Source of the DNA: Ancrocorticia sp052089425
GTDB lineage: Bacteria; Actinomycetota; Actinomycetes; Actinomycetales; Actinomycetaceae
Reading direction: 5' to 3'
Length of the DNA: 64,000 nt
Assembly (NCBI RefSeq): GCF_052089425.1
Contig: NZ_JBQCZW010000002.1
Location: forward strand, 122,619-186,618
Shown: one piece after another, positions 40,203 to 48,189 of the stretch
Layout: each line of letters opens with the position of its first letter
How positions within the stretch are numbered: the stretch's first letter is position 1
Notes under the pieces: model-generated
The model's input: the letters and a program-made list of their open reading frames with translations, nothing else
What the model was told of the DNA's origin: nothing
Database searches by the model: none
Made by a program: the position numbers and the translations under genes

Positions 40203-40739
40203 ATGTCACGTATTGGCAAGCTGCCCGTCACGATTCCAGCTGGTGTGGATGTTTCCATCAACGGCCAGCAGGTATCGGTTAAGGGCCCAAAGGGTAATCT
40301 CGGACAAGAAATTGCCGAGCTCATCACCGCGTCCATCGAAGATGGTGAAGTGGTTGTGAACCGCGCGGATGATAGCCGCGAAGCACGTTCACTTCACGGC
40401 CTCTCCCGCACTCTCATCAACAACATGGTTGTTGGCGTTACCGATGGTTTCTCCAAGGCAATGCAGATTGTGGGAACTGGATACCGTGTCGTGGCCAAGG
40501 GAAGCGATCTCGAATTCTCTCTGGGCTACTCGCACACGATCCTTTTCAAGGCGCCAGAAGGCATCACCTTCGCCGTTGAATCTCCTACGAAGTTCACGGT
40601 GAACGGCATTAGCAAGCAGCTGGTTGGCGAAACTGCTGCAAAGATCCGGATGTTGCGCAAGCCTGAACCATACAAGGGCAAGGGTGTGCGTTACGTTGAC
40701 GAGAACGTTCGCCGCAAGGCCGGAAAGGCTGGTAAGTGA
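40203..40739 (+). CDS. rplF: 50S ribosomal protein L6 (uL6)
   Basis: A 178-residue protein of two similar domains: MSRIGKLPVTIPAGVDVSI, then LEFSLGYSHTILFKAPEGIT and the end RKPEPYKGKGVRYVDENVRR. It lies near the factor-binding site. Stop overlaps the rplR ATG (TGATG). Confidence 0.98.
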   Translation: MSRIGKLPVTIPAGVDVSINGQQVSVKGPKGNLGQEIAELITASIEDGEVVVNRADDSREARSLHGLSRTLINNMVVGVTDGFSKAMQIVGTGYRVVAKGSDLEFSLGYSHTILFKAPEGITFAVESPTKFTVNGISKQLVGETAAKIRMLRKPEPYKGKGVRYVDENVRRKAGKAGK

Positions 40740-41110
40740 TGGCTGTCACTCCAAGGGGCAAGGGCAAGTTCGTTTCCCGCGATCGGCGCCACTTCCGCCT
40801 CCGCAAGAAGCTCTCTGGTACGTCAGAGCGCCCTCGTCTGGTTGTTACTCGTTCAAACCGTCACATGGTTGCACAGGTTATCGACGATACGGTTGGCCAC
40901 ACTCTCGTGTCCGCATCGACTCTCGAAGAGTCGCTGCGCGCAGCTGAAGGTTCCAAGACCGATAAGGCACGTCAGATTGGCGAGCTCGTTGGTAAGCGTG
41001 CACTGGAGGCCGGAATTTCGGCCGTTGTGTTCGATCGTGGCGGTAACAAGTACCACGGCCGTGTGGCCGCTGTAGCCGATGGCGCCCGCGAGTCCGGGCT
41101 TACCCTGTAA
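40739..41110 (+). CDS. rplR: 50S ribosomal protein L18 (uL18)
   Basis: A 123-residue 5S rRNA-binding protein with RRHFRLRKKLSGTSERPRLV, RSNRHMVAQVIDD and VVFDRGGNKYHGRVAAVADG. I chose ATG 40739, which overlaps the rplF stop, over GTG 40736. Confidence 0.97.
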   Translation: MAVTPRGKGKFVSRDRRHFRLRKKLSGTSERPRLVVTRSNRHMVAQVIDDTVGHTLVSASTLEESLRAAEGSKTDKARQIGELVGKRALEAGISAVVFDRGGNKYHGRVAAVADGARESGLTL

Positions 41111-41139
41111 GCCCGCGAGAGCGAGAAGAGGTTTTTAGC

Positions 41140-41856
41140 ATGGCTGCACAGCAGCGAGGTCGGGGTAATAACCCCGAAGGCCGGGGCAACAACCCCGAAG
41201 AAAAGAGCGAGCGGGGCAACCGCCGCGGCGAACGCCGTGGAGATCGCCGCGAGCGCCGCAATGAAGACAAGAACGCTTACACTGAGCGCGTTGTCACGAT
41301 CAACCGCGTAGCAAAGACCGTCAAGGGTGGCCGCCGCATGTCCTTCACCGCACTGGTTGTGGTGGGAGACGGCAACGGCACCGTTGGTGTTGGCTACGGC
41401 AAGGCCAAGGAAGTTCCCGCAGCAATCGCCAAGGGAACTGAGGAAGCAAAGAAGAACTTCTTCCGCGTTCCTCGCATTGGCAAGACCATCCCACACCTTG
41501 TTCAGGGTGAGGATGCAGCGGGCGTTGTCCTGCTGCGCCCGGCGTCCCCTGGTACCGGCGTTATCGCCGGCGGCCCGGTCCGCGCCATCATGGAGTGCGC
41601 AGGCATCCATGACATCCTGACCAAGTCGCTCGGATCGGCAAACGCTATCAACATCGTTCACGCGACAATCGCCGCACTCAAGCAGCTGGAGCTTCCCGAA
41701 GCTGTTGCTGCTCGCCGCGGCCTGCCGCTCGAGCATGTTGCCCCCGAAGCAATGCTCCGCCACCGTGCGGAAGCAGAAGCCAAGGAGCGCTCCGATCAGC
41801 AAGCAATCGCAGCCCAGTCAGAGAACGAAGCTGCCGCAGCTGGAGTTGGTGCGTGA
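41140..41856 (+). CDS. rpsE: 30S ribosomal protein S5 (uS5) with repeat-bearing N terminus
   Basis: A 238-residue protein; the conserved core runs from about residue 45 (ERVVTINRVAKTVKGGRRMS) through GVGYGKAKEVPAAIAKG to IVHATIAALKQL. S5 shapes the decoding centre and mRNA entry. The spectinomycin-linked loop is normal. The N terminus holds a perfect 7-residue tandem repeat, GRGNNPE twice, then an Arg/Glu-rich stretch; the C terminus is an Ala/Glu tail. TGA overlaps the rpmD ATG. Confidence 0.98.
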   Translation: MAAQQRGRGNNPEGRGNNPEEKSERGNRRGERRGDRRERRNEDKNAYTERVVTINRVAKTVKGGRRMSFTALVVVGDGNGTVGVGYGKAKEVPAAIAKGTEEAKKNFFRVPRIGKTIPHLVQGEDAAGVVLLRPASPGTGVIAGGPVRAIMECAGIHDILTKSLGSANAINIVHATIAALKQLELPEAVAARRGLPLEHVAPEAMLRHRAEAEAKERSDQQAIAAQSENEAAAAGVGA

Positions 41857-42038
41857 TGGCTAAGCTCAAGATCACTCAGGTTCGGGGCACCGTTGGTTCC
41901 CGTCAGAACCAGAAGGACACTCTGCGTACACTCGGACTGCGCAAGATTGGTCAGTCCGTTGTGCGCGAGGACCGCCCAGAGGTTGTGGGTGCGGTTCGCA
42001 CCGTGGCACACCTCGTGACCGTGGAGGAGGTTGACTGA
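41856..42038 (+). CDS. rpmD: 50S ribosomal protein L30 (uL30)
   Basis: A 60-residue protein, AKLKITQVRGTVGSRQNQKD then LRTLGLRKIGQSVVRED. ATG 41856 is preferred over the GTG three bases earlier because it overlaps the rpsE stop (TGATG). Its own TGA overlaps the rplO ATG. Confidence 0.96.
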   Translation: MAKLKITQVRGTVGSRQNQKDTLRTLGLRKIGQSVVREDRPEVVGAVRTVAHLVTVEEVD

Positions 42039-42511
42039 TGGCTGAAGAGAAGAACGAATCGGCTGAGGTCCTGAAGATCCACGATCTGCGTCCTGCCCCA
42101 GGTTCCAAGAAGGCCAAGACCCGCGTGGGCCGTGGTGAAGCTTCCAAGGGTAAGACTGCCGGCCGTGGTACCAAGGGTACGAAGGCTCGTTATCAGGTTC
42201 CCGCACGTTTCGAAGGTGGCCAAATGCCCCTTCACATGCGCCTGCCGAAGCTGCGTGGATTCAAGAATCCATTCCGCGTCGAGTACCAGGTTGTCAACGT
42301 GGATTCCCTTGCCCAGCTGTTCCCAGAGGGCGGCTCGGTAACGGTCGAGGATCTGGTTGCCAAGGGCGCCGTGCGCCCGAAGAACCTCGTGAAGGTTCTT
42401 GGCACAGGCGAGATCAGCGTCAAGCTGGATGTGACCGTGGATGCATGGTCCAACTCGGCTAAGGCGAAGATCGAGGCGGCTGGCGGTTCTGTGACCGCTC
42501 GCGAGGCCTGA
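42038..42511 (+). CDS. rplO: 50S ribosomal protein L15 (uL15)
   Basis: A 157-residue late-assembly protein; LKIHDLRPAPGSKKAKTRVG, GRGEASKGKTAGRGTKG and the RLPKLRGFKNPFR segment are typical. A UUCG-capped terminator follows 26 bases after the stop, so secY starts a separate transcript. Confidence 0.97.
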   Translation: MAEEKNESAEVLKIHDLRPAPGSKKAKTRVGRGEASKGKTAGRGTKGTKARYQVPARFEGGQMPLHMRLPKLRGFKNPFRVEYQVVNVDSLAQLFPEGGSVTVEDLVAKGAVRPKNLVKVLGTGEISVKLDVTVDAWSNSAKAKIEAAGGSVTAREA

Positions 42512-42536
42512 TCCTTCGATCAAGCACGTCAAAAGG

Positions 42537-42566
42537 TGGTGGCTCCTTCGGGAGCCACCATTTTTT
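42537..42566 (+). terminator. S10/spc operon terminator with UUCG tetraloop
   Basis: A perfect 10-bp stem TGGTGGCTCC / GGAGCCACCA with a TTCG loop (42547-42550), then TTTTTT (42561-42566). Confidence 0.95.
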
Positions 42567-42582
42567 CGCGCTGATGACGCTC

Positions 42583-42646
42583 TTGGACCACTTATGGCGG
42601 CCATGGACTAGGTATACCGTGTCCAGACGAGCCATAAGTGCTCCAA
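42583..42646. repeat. 16-bp inverted repeat with nested dyads
   Basis: TTGGACCACTTATGGC (42583-42598) is complementary to GCCATAAGTGCTCCAA (42631-42646) at 15 of 16 positions. Inside lie TGGAC (42604-42608) / GTCCA (42621-42625) and the palindrome GGTATACC (42611-42618). No U-tract follows. It could be an operator, a structured RNA or the trace of a tiny mobile repeat. Confidence 0.65.
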
Positions 42647-42659
42647 CGGGTGTGTCCGC

Positions 42660-42722
42660 GGCAGCCGCTGTAGGGGCGGTAGGCGAGGCAAGCGCAGCAG
42701 CCTAGGTAAGCGCGGAAGGCGC
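42660..42722. repeat. Seven imperfect 9-base tandem repeats
   Basis: The stretch divides into GGCAGCCGC, TGTAGGGGC, GGTAGGCGA, GGCAAGCGC, AGCAGCCTA, GGTAAGCGC and GGAAGGCGC. G at position 1-2, A at 4 and G at 5-6 are mostly kept. No reading frame with a ribosome-binding site uses it. Confidence 0.55.
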
Positions 42723-42763
42723 GCCTCCCAATCTGTGACTCTCAGCCATTTTCTGGCGGCGTT

Positions 42764-42792
42764 TTCACGGTTGGGCGCATCGCAGGTATAGT
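42764..42792 (+). promoter_or_regulatory. secY promoter
   Basis: TATAGT (42787-42792) is a near-consensus -10; TTCACG (42764-42769) at 17 bases is a modest -35. The start would be about 65 bases before secY. Confidence 0.55.
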
Positions 42793-42864
42793 GAGGCGAG
42801 CATGGGCGCAGTGTGCCCTGATGAGTACTAAAACGCGGGATGGCCCGCATCTGTTGGAGGAACC

Positions 42865-44151
42865 TTGATCCAGGCGTTCGCGGCGGCATTCCGCACTCCC
42901 GATCTTCGGCGCAAGCTGCTGTTTACCATGGCAATCATGGTTATCTACCGGCTGGGCACGTTTGTTCCTGCGCCGTTCGTTTCGATTCGGAACGTGCGAG
43001 CCTGTATGGATCAGTCGGGTTCGGGGGATTTCCTCTCGATGATCAACTTGTTCTCGGGCGGCGCGATGATGCAGCTGTCCGTGTTCTCGCTGGGAATCAT
43101 GCCCTACATTACGGCGTCCATCATCGTCCAGCTGATGCGCGTTGTGATTCCTCGCTTCGAGGAGTTGCATAAGGAGGGCCAGTCCGGCACCGCCAAGCTC
43201 ACCGAGTACACGCGTTACCTGACCATCGGCCTTGCCGTGCTGCAAAGCTCAGTGGTTGTTTCGGTGGCCAACACTCAGCTCTTCCAGGGCTGCACGGTTG
43301 ATCCATTCCCCAACGCAACCCCGCTCACCTACGCGCTGACCATCCTCACCATGACAGCCGGTACCGGCCTCATCATGTGGCTGGCCGAGCTAGTCACCGA
43401 AAACGGTGTGGGTCAGGGAATGTCCATCCTCATCTTCACCGGCATTGCCGCCAGCTTCCCCACGATGTTCTATCAGGTCACCCAGTCCGATGGCGGCTGG
43501 GGCGCAGCTGCTCTCGTGTTTGCCCTGATCCTTGCGATCGTTGTGGTGGTTGTGTTCGTGGAGCAATCTCAGCGGCGCATCCCCGTCCAGTACGCCAAGC
43601 GCGTGGTTGGCCGGCGCACATACGGCGGCTCCACCACCTACCTGCCGATCCGCATCAATATGGCCAACGTGATCCCCGTGATCTTCGCATCCTCGATCCT
43701 CATGCTGCCGCAGATGCTCTCCACGTTCGGTGATCCAACCTCCGGCTGGGTTCAGTGGATCAACCGCTACCTGCATACCAGCGCTCCTCTGTACTTCGTC
43801 TTCTTCGGGGTGCTGATCTTCGCGTTCGCGTTCTTCTACACCTCCATCACGTTCAACACTGAGGAAGTCGCGGACAACATGAAGCGCTACGGCGGCTTCA
43901 TTCCCGGCATTCGTGCGGGGCGCCCGACAGCCGAATACTTGAAGTACGTGTCCAGCCGCATGACATGGGTGGGAGCAACCTACCTTACGGTGATCGCAAT
44001 GATCCCGGTGATTGTGTTCTCTCAGATGGGTATCATGGGAGGCGGATTCGGTGGAACCTCGATCATCATTCTGGTGGGCGTGGGACTACAGACCGTCAAG
44101 GACATCAACTCACAACTCCAGCAACGCCACTACGACGGCTTCTTGCGATAG
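42865..44151 (+). CDS. secY: Preprotein translocase subunit SecY
   Basis: A 428-residue integral membrane protein with ten transmembrane helices, the channel pore of SecYEG. Conserved AFAAAFRTPDLRRKLLFT start, FSGGAMMQLSVFSLGIMPYI in helix 2, and the C5/C6 cytosolic loops (RAGRPTAEYLKYVSSRMTW ...). TTG start with TTGGAGGAACC ahead. It heads a transcript with adk and map, 36 bases apart and overlapping. Confidence 0.98.
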   Translation: MIQAFAAAFRTPDLRRKLLFTMAIMVIYRLGTFVPAPFVSIRNVRACMDQSGSGDFLSMINLFSGGAMMQLSVFSLGIMPYITASIIVQLMRVVIPRFEELHKEGQSGTAKLTEYTRYLTIGLAVLQSSVVVSVANTQLFQGCTVDPFPNATPLTYALTILTMTAGTGLIMWLAELVTENGVGQGMSILIFTGIAASFPTMFYQVTQSDGGWGAAALVFALILAIVVVVVFVEQSQRRIPVQYAKRVVGRRTYGGSTTYLPIRINMANVIPVIFASSILMLPQMLSTFGDPTSGWVQWINRYLHTSAPLYFVFFGVLIFAFAFFYTSITFNTEEVADNMKRYGGFIPGIRAGRPTAEYLKYVSSRMTWVGATYLTVIAMIPVIVFSQMGIMGGGFGGTSIIILVGVGLQTVKDINSQLQQRHYDGFLR

Positions 44152-44187
44152 GCCAGCCTAGGCGTTCATAGCATCGAAGGAAGATCC

Positions 44188-44769
44188 ATGTCTGTTCGCC
44201 TCATCCTTGTAGGGCCGCCCGGAGCGGGCAAGGGTACCCAAGCTGACCTCCTGTGCGAATCACTGGGCATCCCGCCTATTTCTACCGGCGCCATTTTCCG
44301 CAGTCACGCCAGTTCGGGCGATGAGCTGGGGAAGATGGCCGAGTCCTTCACCTCCCGTGGCGAACTGGTCCCCGATTCGGTGACCAACAAGATGGTGGCC
44401 GCCCGCCTTGCTCAGCCGGATGCCGCCGGCGGGTTTCTTCTGGACGGCTATCCGCGCAACCTTCCCCAGGTTGCCGCCTTGGACGCCATATTGGAAGATG
44501 CCGGCACGCACGTTGATGCCGTGTTGAGTTTGATTGCCGACGACGACGAAGTGGTCCAGCGTCTCCTCGGACGCGCGGCTTCCGAGGGGCGCGTTGACGA
44601 TACGGAAGATGTGATCCGCCATCGCATTGAGCTCTACCATGGCCAGACAGAGCCCCTGCTTGCGGTGTACCGCGAGCGAGGAATCCTTGTGGAAGTTCCC
44701 GGCATGGGCACCATCGAAGAGGTTGCCGCCAACGTGCAATCCGAACTGAAAGCGTTTCTCAGTAAGTAA
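44188..44769 (+). CDS. adk: Adenylate kinase (short form)
   Basis: A 193-residue NMP kinase that converts ATP and AMP to two ADP. P-loop GPPGAGKGTQ, AMP-binding ISTGAIFR, GFLLDGYPRN and the short LID (RLLGRAASEGRVDDTED) without the zinc-binding insert. The usual D after STG is A here (STGAIFR where many have STGDMLR or STGDIFR). TAA overlaps the map ATG. Confidence 0.96.
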   Translation: MSVRLILVGPPGAGKGTQADLLCESLGIPPISTGAIFRSHASSGDELGKMAESFTSRGELVPDSVTNKMVAARLAQPDAAGGFLLDGYPRNLPQVAALDAILEDAGTHVDAVLSLIADDDEVVQRLLGRAASEGRVDDTEDVIRHRIELYHGQTEPLLAVYRERGILVEVPGMGTIEEVAANVQSELKAFLSK

Positions 44770-45605
44770 TGTCCCGTAAGGAAAAGATCCAATACAAGTC
44801 CCACGTCGAGGTCCTCAAGATGAGGACGGCTGGCTTGGTTGTTGCCGATATCCACGCCGCTTTGCGCGCTGAGGTGCGTCCCGGCATGACAACAGCTGAT
44901 GCCGATGCGATTGCCGCCCGAGTGCTAGACAAGGCCGGATCGAGATCCAACTTCTTGGGCTACTACGGATATCCCGGCCACATCTGCACTTCCGTGAACG
45001 AGGTGATCGTGCACGGGATTCCGGGTGAGCGAGTCCTTGAGCCGGGCGATATCGTGTCCTTCGATTGCGGGGCAGTGGTGGATGGCTGGCACGGTGACGC
45101 CGCCATCTCCATGGTGATCCCGGGTGGCCAGGCACGCCTGACCGAGCGGCGCCAACGGCTGAGCGACTGGACCAAGGAGTGTATGTGGCGCGGCATTGCG
45201 GCTGCCGCCACCGGCTCGCACGTGGGTGACATCGGTAGGGCGATGGATGACTTCGTCGTCGGCCTTAAAGAAGAAACTCCCGGAATCGTTGAAGAATACG
45301 TAGGCCACGGCATCGGAACCGCGATGCACATGGCACCGGACGTGCCCAACTACCGCACGCGCGGCCATCTGGAGAAGCTGAAGCCGGGCATGGTGCTCTG
45401 TATCGAACCGATGCTGACCGCTGGCTCTCCGGACAACGTGACGCTTGACGACGATTGGACCGTGGTGACGCTCGATGGAAGCGATGCCTGCCATTGGGAA
45501 CACGAAGTAGCGATTCATGAGCGCGGGATCTGGGTACTGAGCGCCCCGGACGGGGGAGCTGAGGGGCTCGCGCCCTATGGCGTCACCCCGGTGCCCTTAG
45601 GGTGA
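44769..45605 (+). CDS. map: Type I methionine aminopeptidase
   Basis: A 278-residue pita-bread-fold metallopeptidase that removes initiator Met. Metal ligands are visible: Asp in FDCGAVVDG and in WHGDAAIS, His in GHGIGTAMH, Glu in LCIEPMLT and in EHEVAIHERG. Coupled to adk by a TAATG overlap. Ends before the infA promoter. Confidence 0.97.
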   Translation: MSRKEKIQYKSHVEVLKMRTAGLVVADIHAALRAEVRPGMTTADADAIAARVLDKAGSRSNFLGYYGYPGHICTSVNEVIVHGIPGERVLEPGDIVSFDCGAVVDGWHGDAAISMVIPGGQARLTERRQRLSDWTKECMWRGIAAAATGSHVGDIGRAMDDFVVGLKEETPGIVEEYVGHGIGTAMHMAPDVPNYRTRGHLEKLKPGMVLCIEPMLTAGSPDNVTLDDDWTVVTLDGSDACHWEHEVAIHERGIWVLSAPDGGAEGLAPYGVTPVPLG

Positions 45606-45649
45606 TCGGTTCCACCAGTTTTCGCCTTTCCTGTGCCGTTTTGGGCATG

Positions 45650-45690
45650 TACTATTGATTCTCGGTACGCCATGCCCACGGCAAGGCGTA
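45650..45690 (+). promoter_or_regulatory. infA operon promoter and leader hairpin
   Basis: TACTAT (45650-45655) is a likely -10 with only a weak -35 (TTTCCT, 45627-45632, 17-base spacing). Just downstream TACGCC-A-TGCC (45666-45676) pairs with GGCA-A-GGCGTA (45680-45690), a 10-bp hairpin with one A-A mismatch and a 3-base loop, near the likely 5' end of the mRNA. Confidence 0.5.
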
Positions 45691-45739
45691 TGTGGCTTCT
45701 CACAACCCGGTGAGAGGTTGCCCATTGTGAGCGAGGGTT

Positions 45740-45961
45740 ATGGCGAAGAAGGAAGGCGTCATCGAGGTTGAGGGCAGCGTTGTAGAAGCGCTCCCGAACG
45801 CGATGTTCCGCGTCGAGCTGGAGAACGGGCACGTTGTGCTTGCCCACATCTCCGGGAAGATGCGTCAGCACTACATCAAGATCCTGCCGGAGGATCGAGT
45901 GGTTGTGGAACTTACTCCATACGATCTCAACCGCGGCCGGATCGTGTACCGCTATAAGTGA
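45740..45961 (+). CDS. infA: Translation initiation factor IF-1
   Basis: A 73-residue S1/OB-fold protein, MAKKEGVIEVEGSVVEALPN ending GRIVYRYK, essentially the family consensus. It blocks the 30S A site during initiation. ATG 45740 follows GCGAGGG at short spacing. First gene of infA-rpmJ-rpsM-rpsK-rpoA-rplQ. Confidence 0.98.
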   Translation: MAKKEGVIEVEGSVVEALPNAMFRVELENGHVVLAHISGKMRQHYIKILPEDRVVVELTPYDLNRGRIVYRYK

Positions 45962-46003
45962 GCCCCAATTGCAACGCCCGCCTAGCGGCAAGGAAGATAA
46001 GCA

Positions 46004-46117
46004 ATGAAAGTCAAGCCCAGCGTTAAGAGGATCTGCGACAACTGCAAGGTTATCCGCCGGCACGGTCGCGTCATGGTCATCTGCGACAACCCGCGGCACA
46101 AGCAGCGTCAGGGTTAA
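46004..46117 (+). CDS. rpmJ: 50S ribosomal protein L36 (bL36), zinc form
   Basis: A 37-residue protein, MKVKPSVKRICDNCKVIRR to the end NPRHKQRQG. The zinc ligands CxxC, a later Cys and His (ICDNC ... ICDNPRH) are intact. ATG follows AAGGAAGATAAGC. Its small size hides it from most gene screens, but it is almost invariant in sequence. Confidence 0.97.
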   Translation: MKVKPSVKRICDNCKVIRRHGRVMVICDNPRHKQRQG

Positions 46118-46146
46118 GTAACGCGGCGGGGGAACCCGCCAACCAC

Positions 46147-46210
46147 GCACTGCACACATACCCTCGGTCCGAAGGCCGAGGCCCGGCCCGAGAGTCCGGG
46201 AAGGCAGTGC
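46147..46210 (+). promoter_or_regulatory. Three-way-junction leader before rpsM
   Basis: GCACTGC (46147-46153) pairs with GCAGTGC (46204-46210), enclosing two hairpins: CCTCGG/CCGAGG (46162-46167 with 46176-46181) and CCCGG/CCGGG (46182-46186 with 46196-46200). It ends 35 bases before the rpsM start. In E. coli an S4-binding pseudoknot sits in this place; here its ligand is unknown. Confidence 0.5.
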
Positions 46211-46245
46211 TCCACACCTTCGGACCTACAACAGGAGCTAAGAAA

Positions 46246-46620
46246 TTGGCACGTCTCTCAGGCGTTGACCTCCCCCGTGAAAAGCGGGTAGAGATTGCGC
46301 TTACATACATTTATGGCATTGGCCGCACCCGTGCGGATGAAACCTTGGCCGCCACGGGCGTGAGCCCGGACGTCCGCGTCAAGGATCTCACCGAGGATGA
46401 TCTGGTTAAGCTCAAGAACCACATCGACGAAAACTACAAGGTAGAAGGCGATCTTCGCCGCGAAGTGCAGGCAGATATTCGTCGCAAGATTGAAATCGGC
46501 TGCTATCAGGGCATCCGGCATCGCCGCGGACTGCCCGTCCATGGCCAGCGCACTAAGACCAACGCGCGTACCCGCAAGGGTCCCAAGCGCACGGTAGCTG
46601 GCAAGAAGAAGGCCAAGTAG
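46246..46620 (+). CDS. rpsM: 30S ribosomal protein S13 (uS13)
   Basis: A 124-residue protein: ARLSGVDLPREKRVEIALTY, GIGRTRADETL, and the C-terminal RHRRGLPVHGQRTKTNARTR then KGPKRTVAGKKK. It bridges to L5 and touches P-site tRNA. TTG 46246 follows ACAGGAGCT; an earlier in-frame start at 46207 would lie inside the leader hairpins. Confidence 0.97.
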   Translation: MARLSGVDLPREKRVEIALTYIYGIGRTRADETLAATGVSPDVRVKDLTEDDLVKLKNHIDENYKVEGDLRREVQADIRRKIEIGCYQGIRHRRGLPVHGQRTKTNARTRKGPKRTVAGKKKAK

Positions 46621-46651
46621 GCCCGTCGAGAGTTTGAAGAGAAAGTAGATC

Positions 46652-47059
46652 ATGCCAGCAAAGACTCGTCAGGCGTCAGGCGCACGCCGCCCACGCCGCA
46701 AGGAGCGTCGGAACATTGCTGTGGGTCAGGCCCACATCAAGTCCACGTTCAACAACACCATCGTGTCCATCACCGATCCCACCGGAGCTGTCATCGCACA
46801 GTGCTCCTCCGGTCAGGTTGGGTTCAAGGGTTCACGTAAGTCAACCCCGTACGCCGCTCAGCTCGCTGCTGAGAACGCCGCACGTACCGCGATGGATCAC
46901 GGAATGAAGAAGGTTGACGTTTTCGTCAAGGGCCCAGGCTCTGGCCGCGAAACCGCCATCCGATCTCTCACCGCATCCGGCCTCGAAGTTACCTCGATCT
47001 CCGATGTGACTCCTCAGGCTCACAACGGCTGCCGCCCGCCAAAGCGCCGCCGCGTGTGA
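46652..47059 (+). CDS. rpsK: 30S ribosomal protein S11 (uS11)
   Basis: A 135-residue platform protein: NIAVGQAHIKSTFNNTIVSI, SGQVGFKGSRKSTPYAAQLA and DVTPQAHNGCRPPKRRRV. No rpsD follows; rpoA is next after 95 bases, which hold a small CGGCC/GGCCG hairpin. Confidence 0.98.
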   Translation: MPAKTRQASGARRPRRKERRNIAVGQAHIKSTFNNTIVSITDPTGAVIAQCSSGQVGFKGSRKSTPYAAQLAAENAARTAMDHGMKKVDVFVKGPGSGRETAIRSLTASGLEVTSISDVTPQAHNGCRPPKRRRV

Positions 47060-47154
47060 CCATTCCGGCCTTCTGGCCGATCCCTCCCGCAGTCAAGATG
47101 GCTGCTGGAACTGTTGGGCATCAAATAGTGGGTGCCCGCTGAAAGGAAAGAATC

Positions 47155-48159
47155 TTGCTGATCGCACAGCGTCCCGTCCTCACTGAGGAACAGGTATCTG
47201 ATACACGCTCGAAGTTCGTCCTCGAGCCGTTGGAGCCAGGGTTTGGCTACACACTTGGCAACTCGATGCGCCGCACACTGCTTTCGTCCATCCCGGGCGC
47301 GGCAGTGACCTCCGTGCGTATCGATGGCGTTCTTCACGAGTTCTCCACGATTGCTGGAGTTAAGGAAGACGTTGCCGAAATCATCCTGAACCTCAAGGAG
47401 CTTGTTGTCTCCTCTGAGCAGGATGAGCCGGTCCTCATGTACCTGCGCAAGCAGGGCCCATGCGAAGTAACCGCAGCTGACATCACCCCGCCTGCGGGCG
47501 TGGAGATCCACAACCCAGATCTGCACATTGCCACTCTCAATGAGAAGGGCAAGATTGAGGTAGATCTGACTGTGGAGCGCGGCCGTGGCTACGTTTCCGC
47601 ACTGCAGAACAAGGGCGCAGAAGATGAGATCGGGCGCATCCCGATCGATTCGATCTACTCCCCAGTTCTCAAGGTCTCTTACAAGGTTGAGGCCACCCGC
47701 GTTGAACAGCGCACCGATTTCGATCGGCTAGTTGTGGACGTTGAGGTCAAGCCGTCAACCACCGCGCGTGATGCACTCGCTTCCGCCGGTAAGACCCTTG
47801 TTGAGCTGTTCGGCCTGTGCGTTGACCTCAACAATGAGGCCGAAGGCATCGAGATTGGTCCAGCCCCCGTGGTGGAGACCCAGTCCTCCGATCTTCTTCG
47901 CCCCATCGAGATTCTCAACCTTCCAGCCCGTTCCAAGAACTGCTTGCAGCGCGAGGGTATTCATACCATTGGTGAACTGGTCCAGCGCTCTGAGGCTGAC
48001 CTGCTCGATATCCGTAACTTCGGCGCAAAGTCGATTGAAGACGTCAAGGATGAGCTCGCGAAGCTCGATCTGCGGCCCAAGGATTCCCCAGCGGGTTACA
48101 TCGCCAACTACGGCGATGAGAGCTACTCGATGCAGTTCAGCGACGATTCGCAGGCCTGA
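47155..48159 (+). CDS. rpoA: RNA polymerase alpha subunit
   Basis: A 334-residue protein: N-terminal dimerisation domain with FVLEPLEPGFGYTLGNSMRR, a linker, and the C-terminal domain (ILNLPARSKNCLQREGIHTI ... DIRNFGAKSIEDV) that contacts UP elements and activators. TTG start after GAAAGGAAAGAATC. Cotranscribed with rplQ, 30 bases on. Confidence 0.99.
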   Translation: MLIAQRPVLTEEQVSDTRSKFVLEPLEPGFGYTLGNSMRRTLLSSIPGAAVTSVRIDGVLHEFSTIAGVKEDVAEIILNLKELVVSSEQDEPVLMYLRKQGPCEVTAADITPPAGVEIHNPDLHIATLNEKGKIEVDLTVERGRGYVSALQNKGAEDEIGRIPIDSIYSPVLKVSYKVEATRVEQRTDFDRLVVDVEVKPSTTARDALASAGKTLVELFGLCVDLNNEAEGIEIGPAPVVETQSSDLLRPIEILNLPARSKNCLQREGIHTIGELVQRSEADLLDIRNFGAKSIEDVKDELAKLDLRPKDSPAGYIANYGDESYSMQFSDDSQA

Positions 48160-48189
48160 GGCCCGCACACTTCATAGGAGACATGTACT

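Larger units (their letters stand above)
42567..42864. other. Gap between rplO terminator and secY
   Basis: No gene in the 353 bases between rplO and secY. In order it holds the terminator, a long inverted repeat (42583-42646), seven imperfect 9-base tandem repeats (42660-42722), a promoter (about 42764-42792) and the secY leader. This is the most structured intergenic stretch in the window. Confidence 0.6.
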
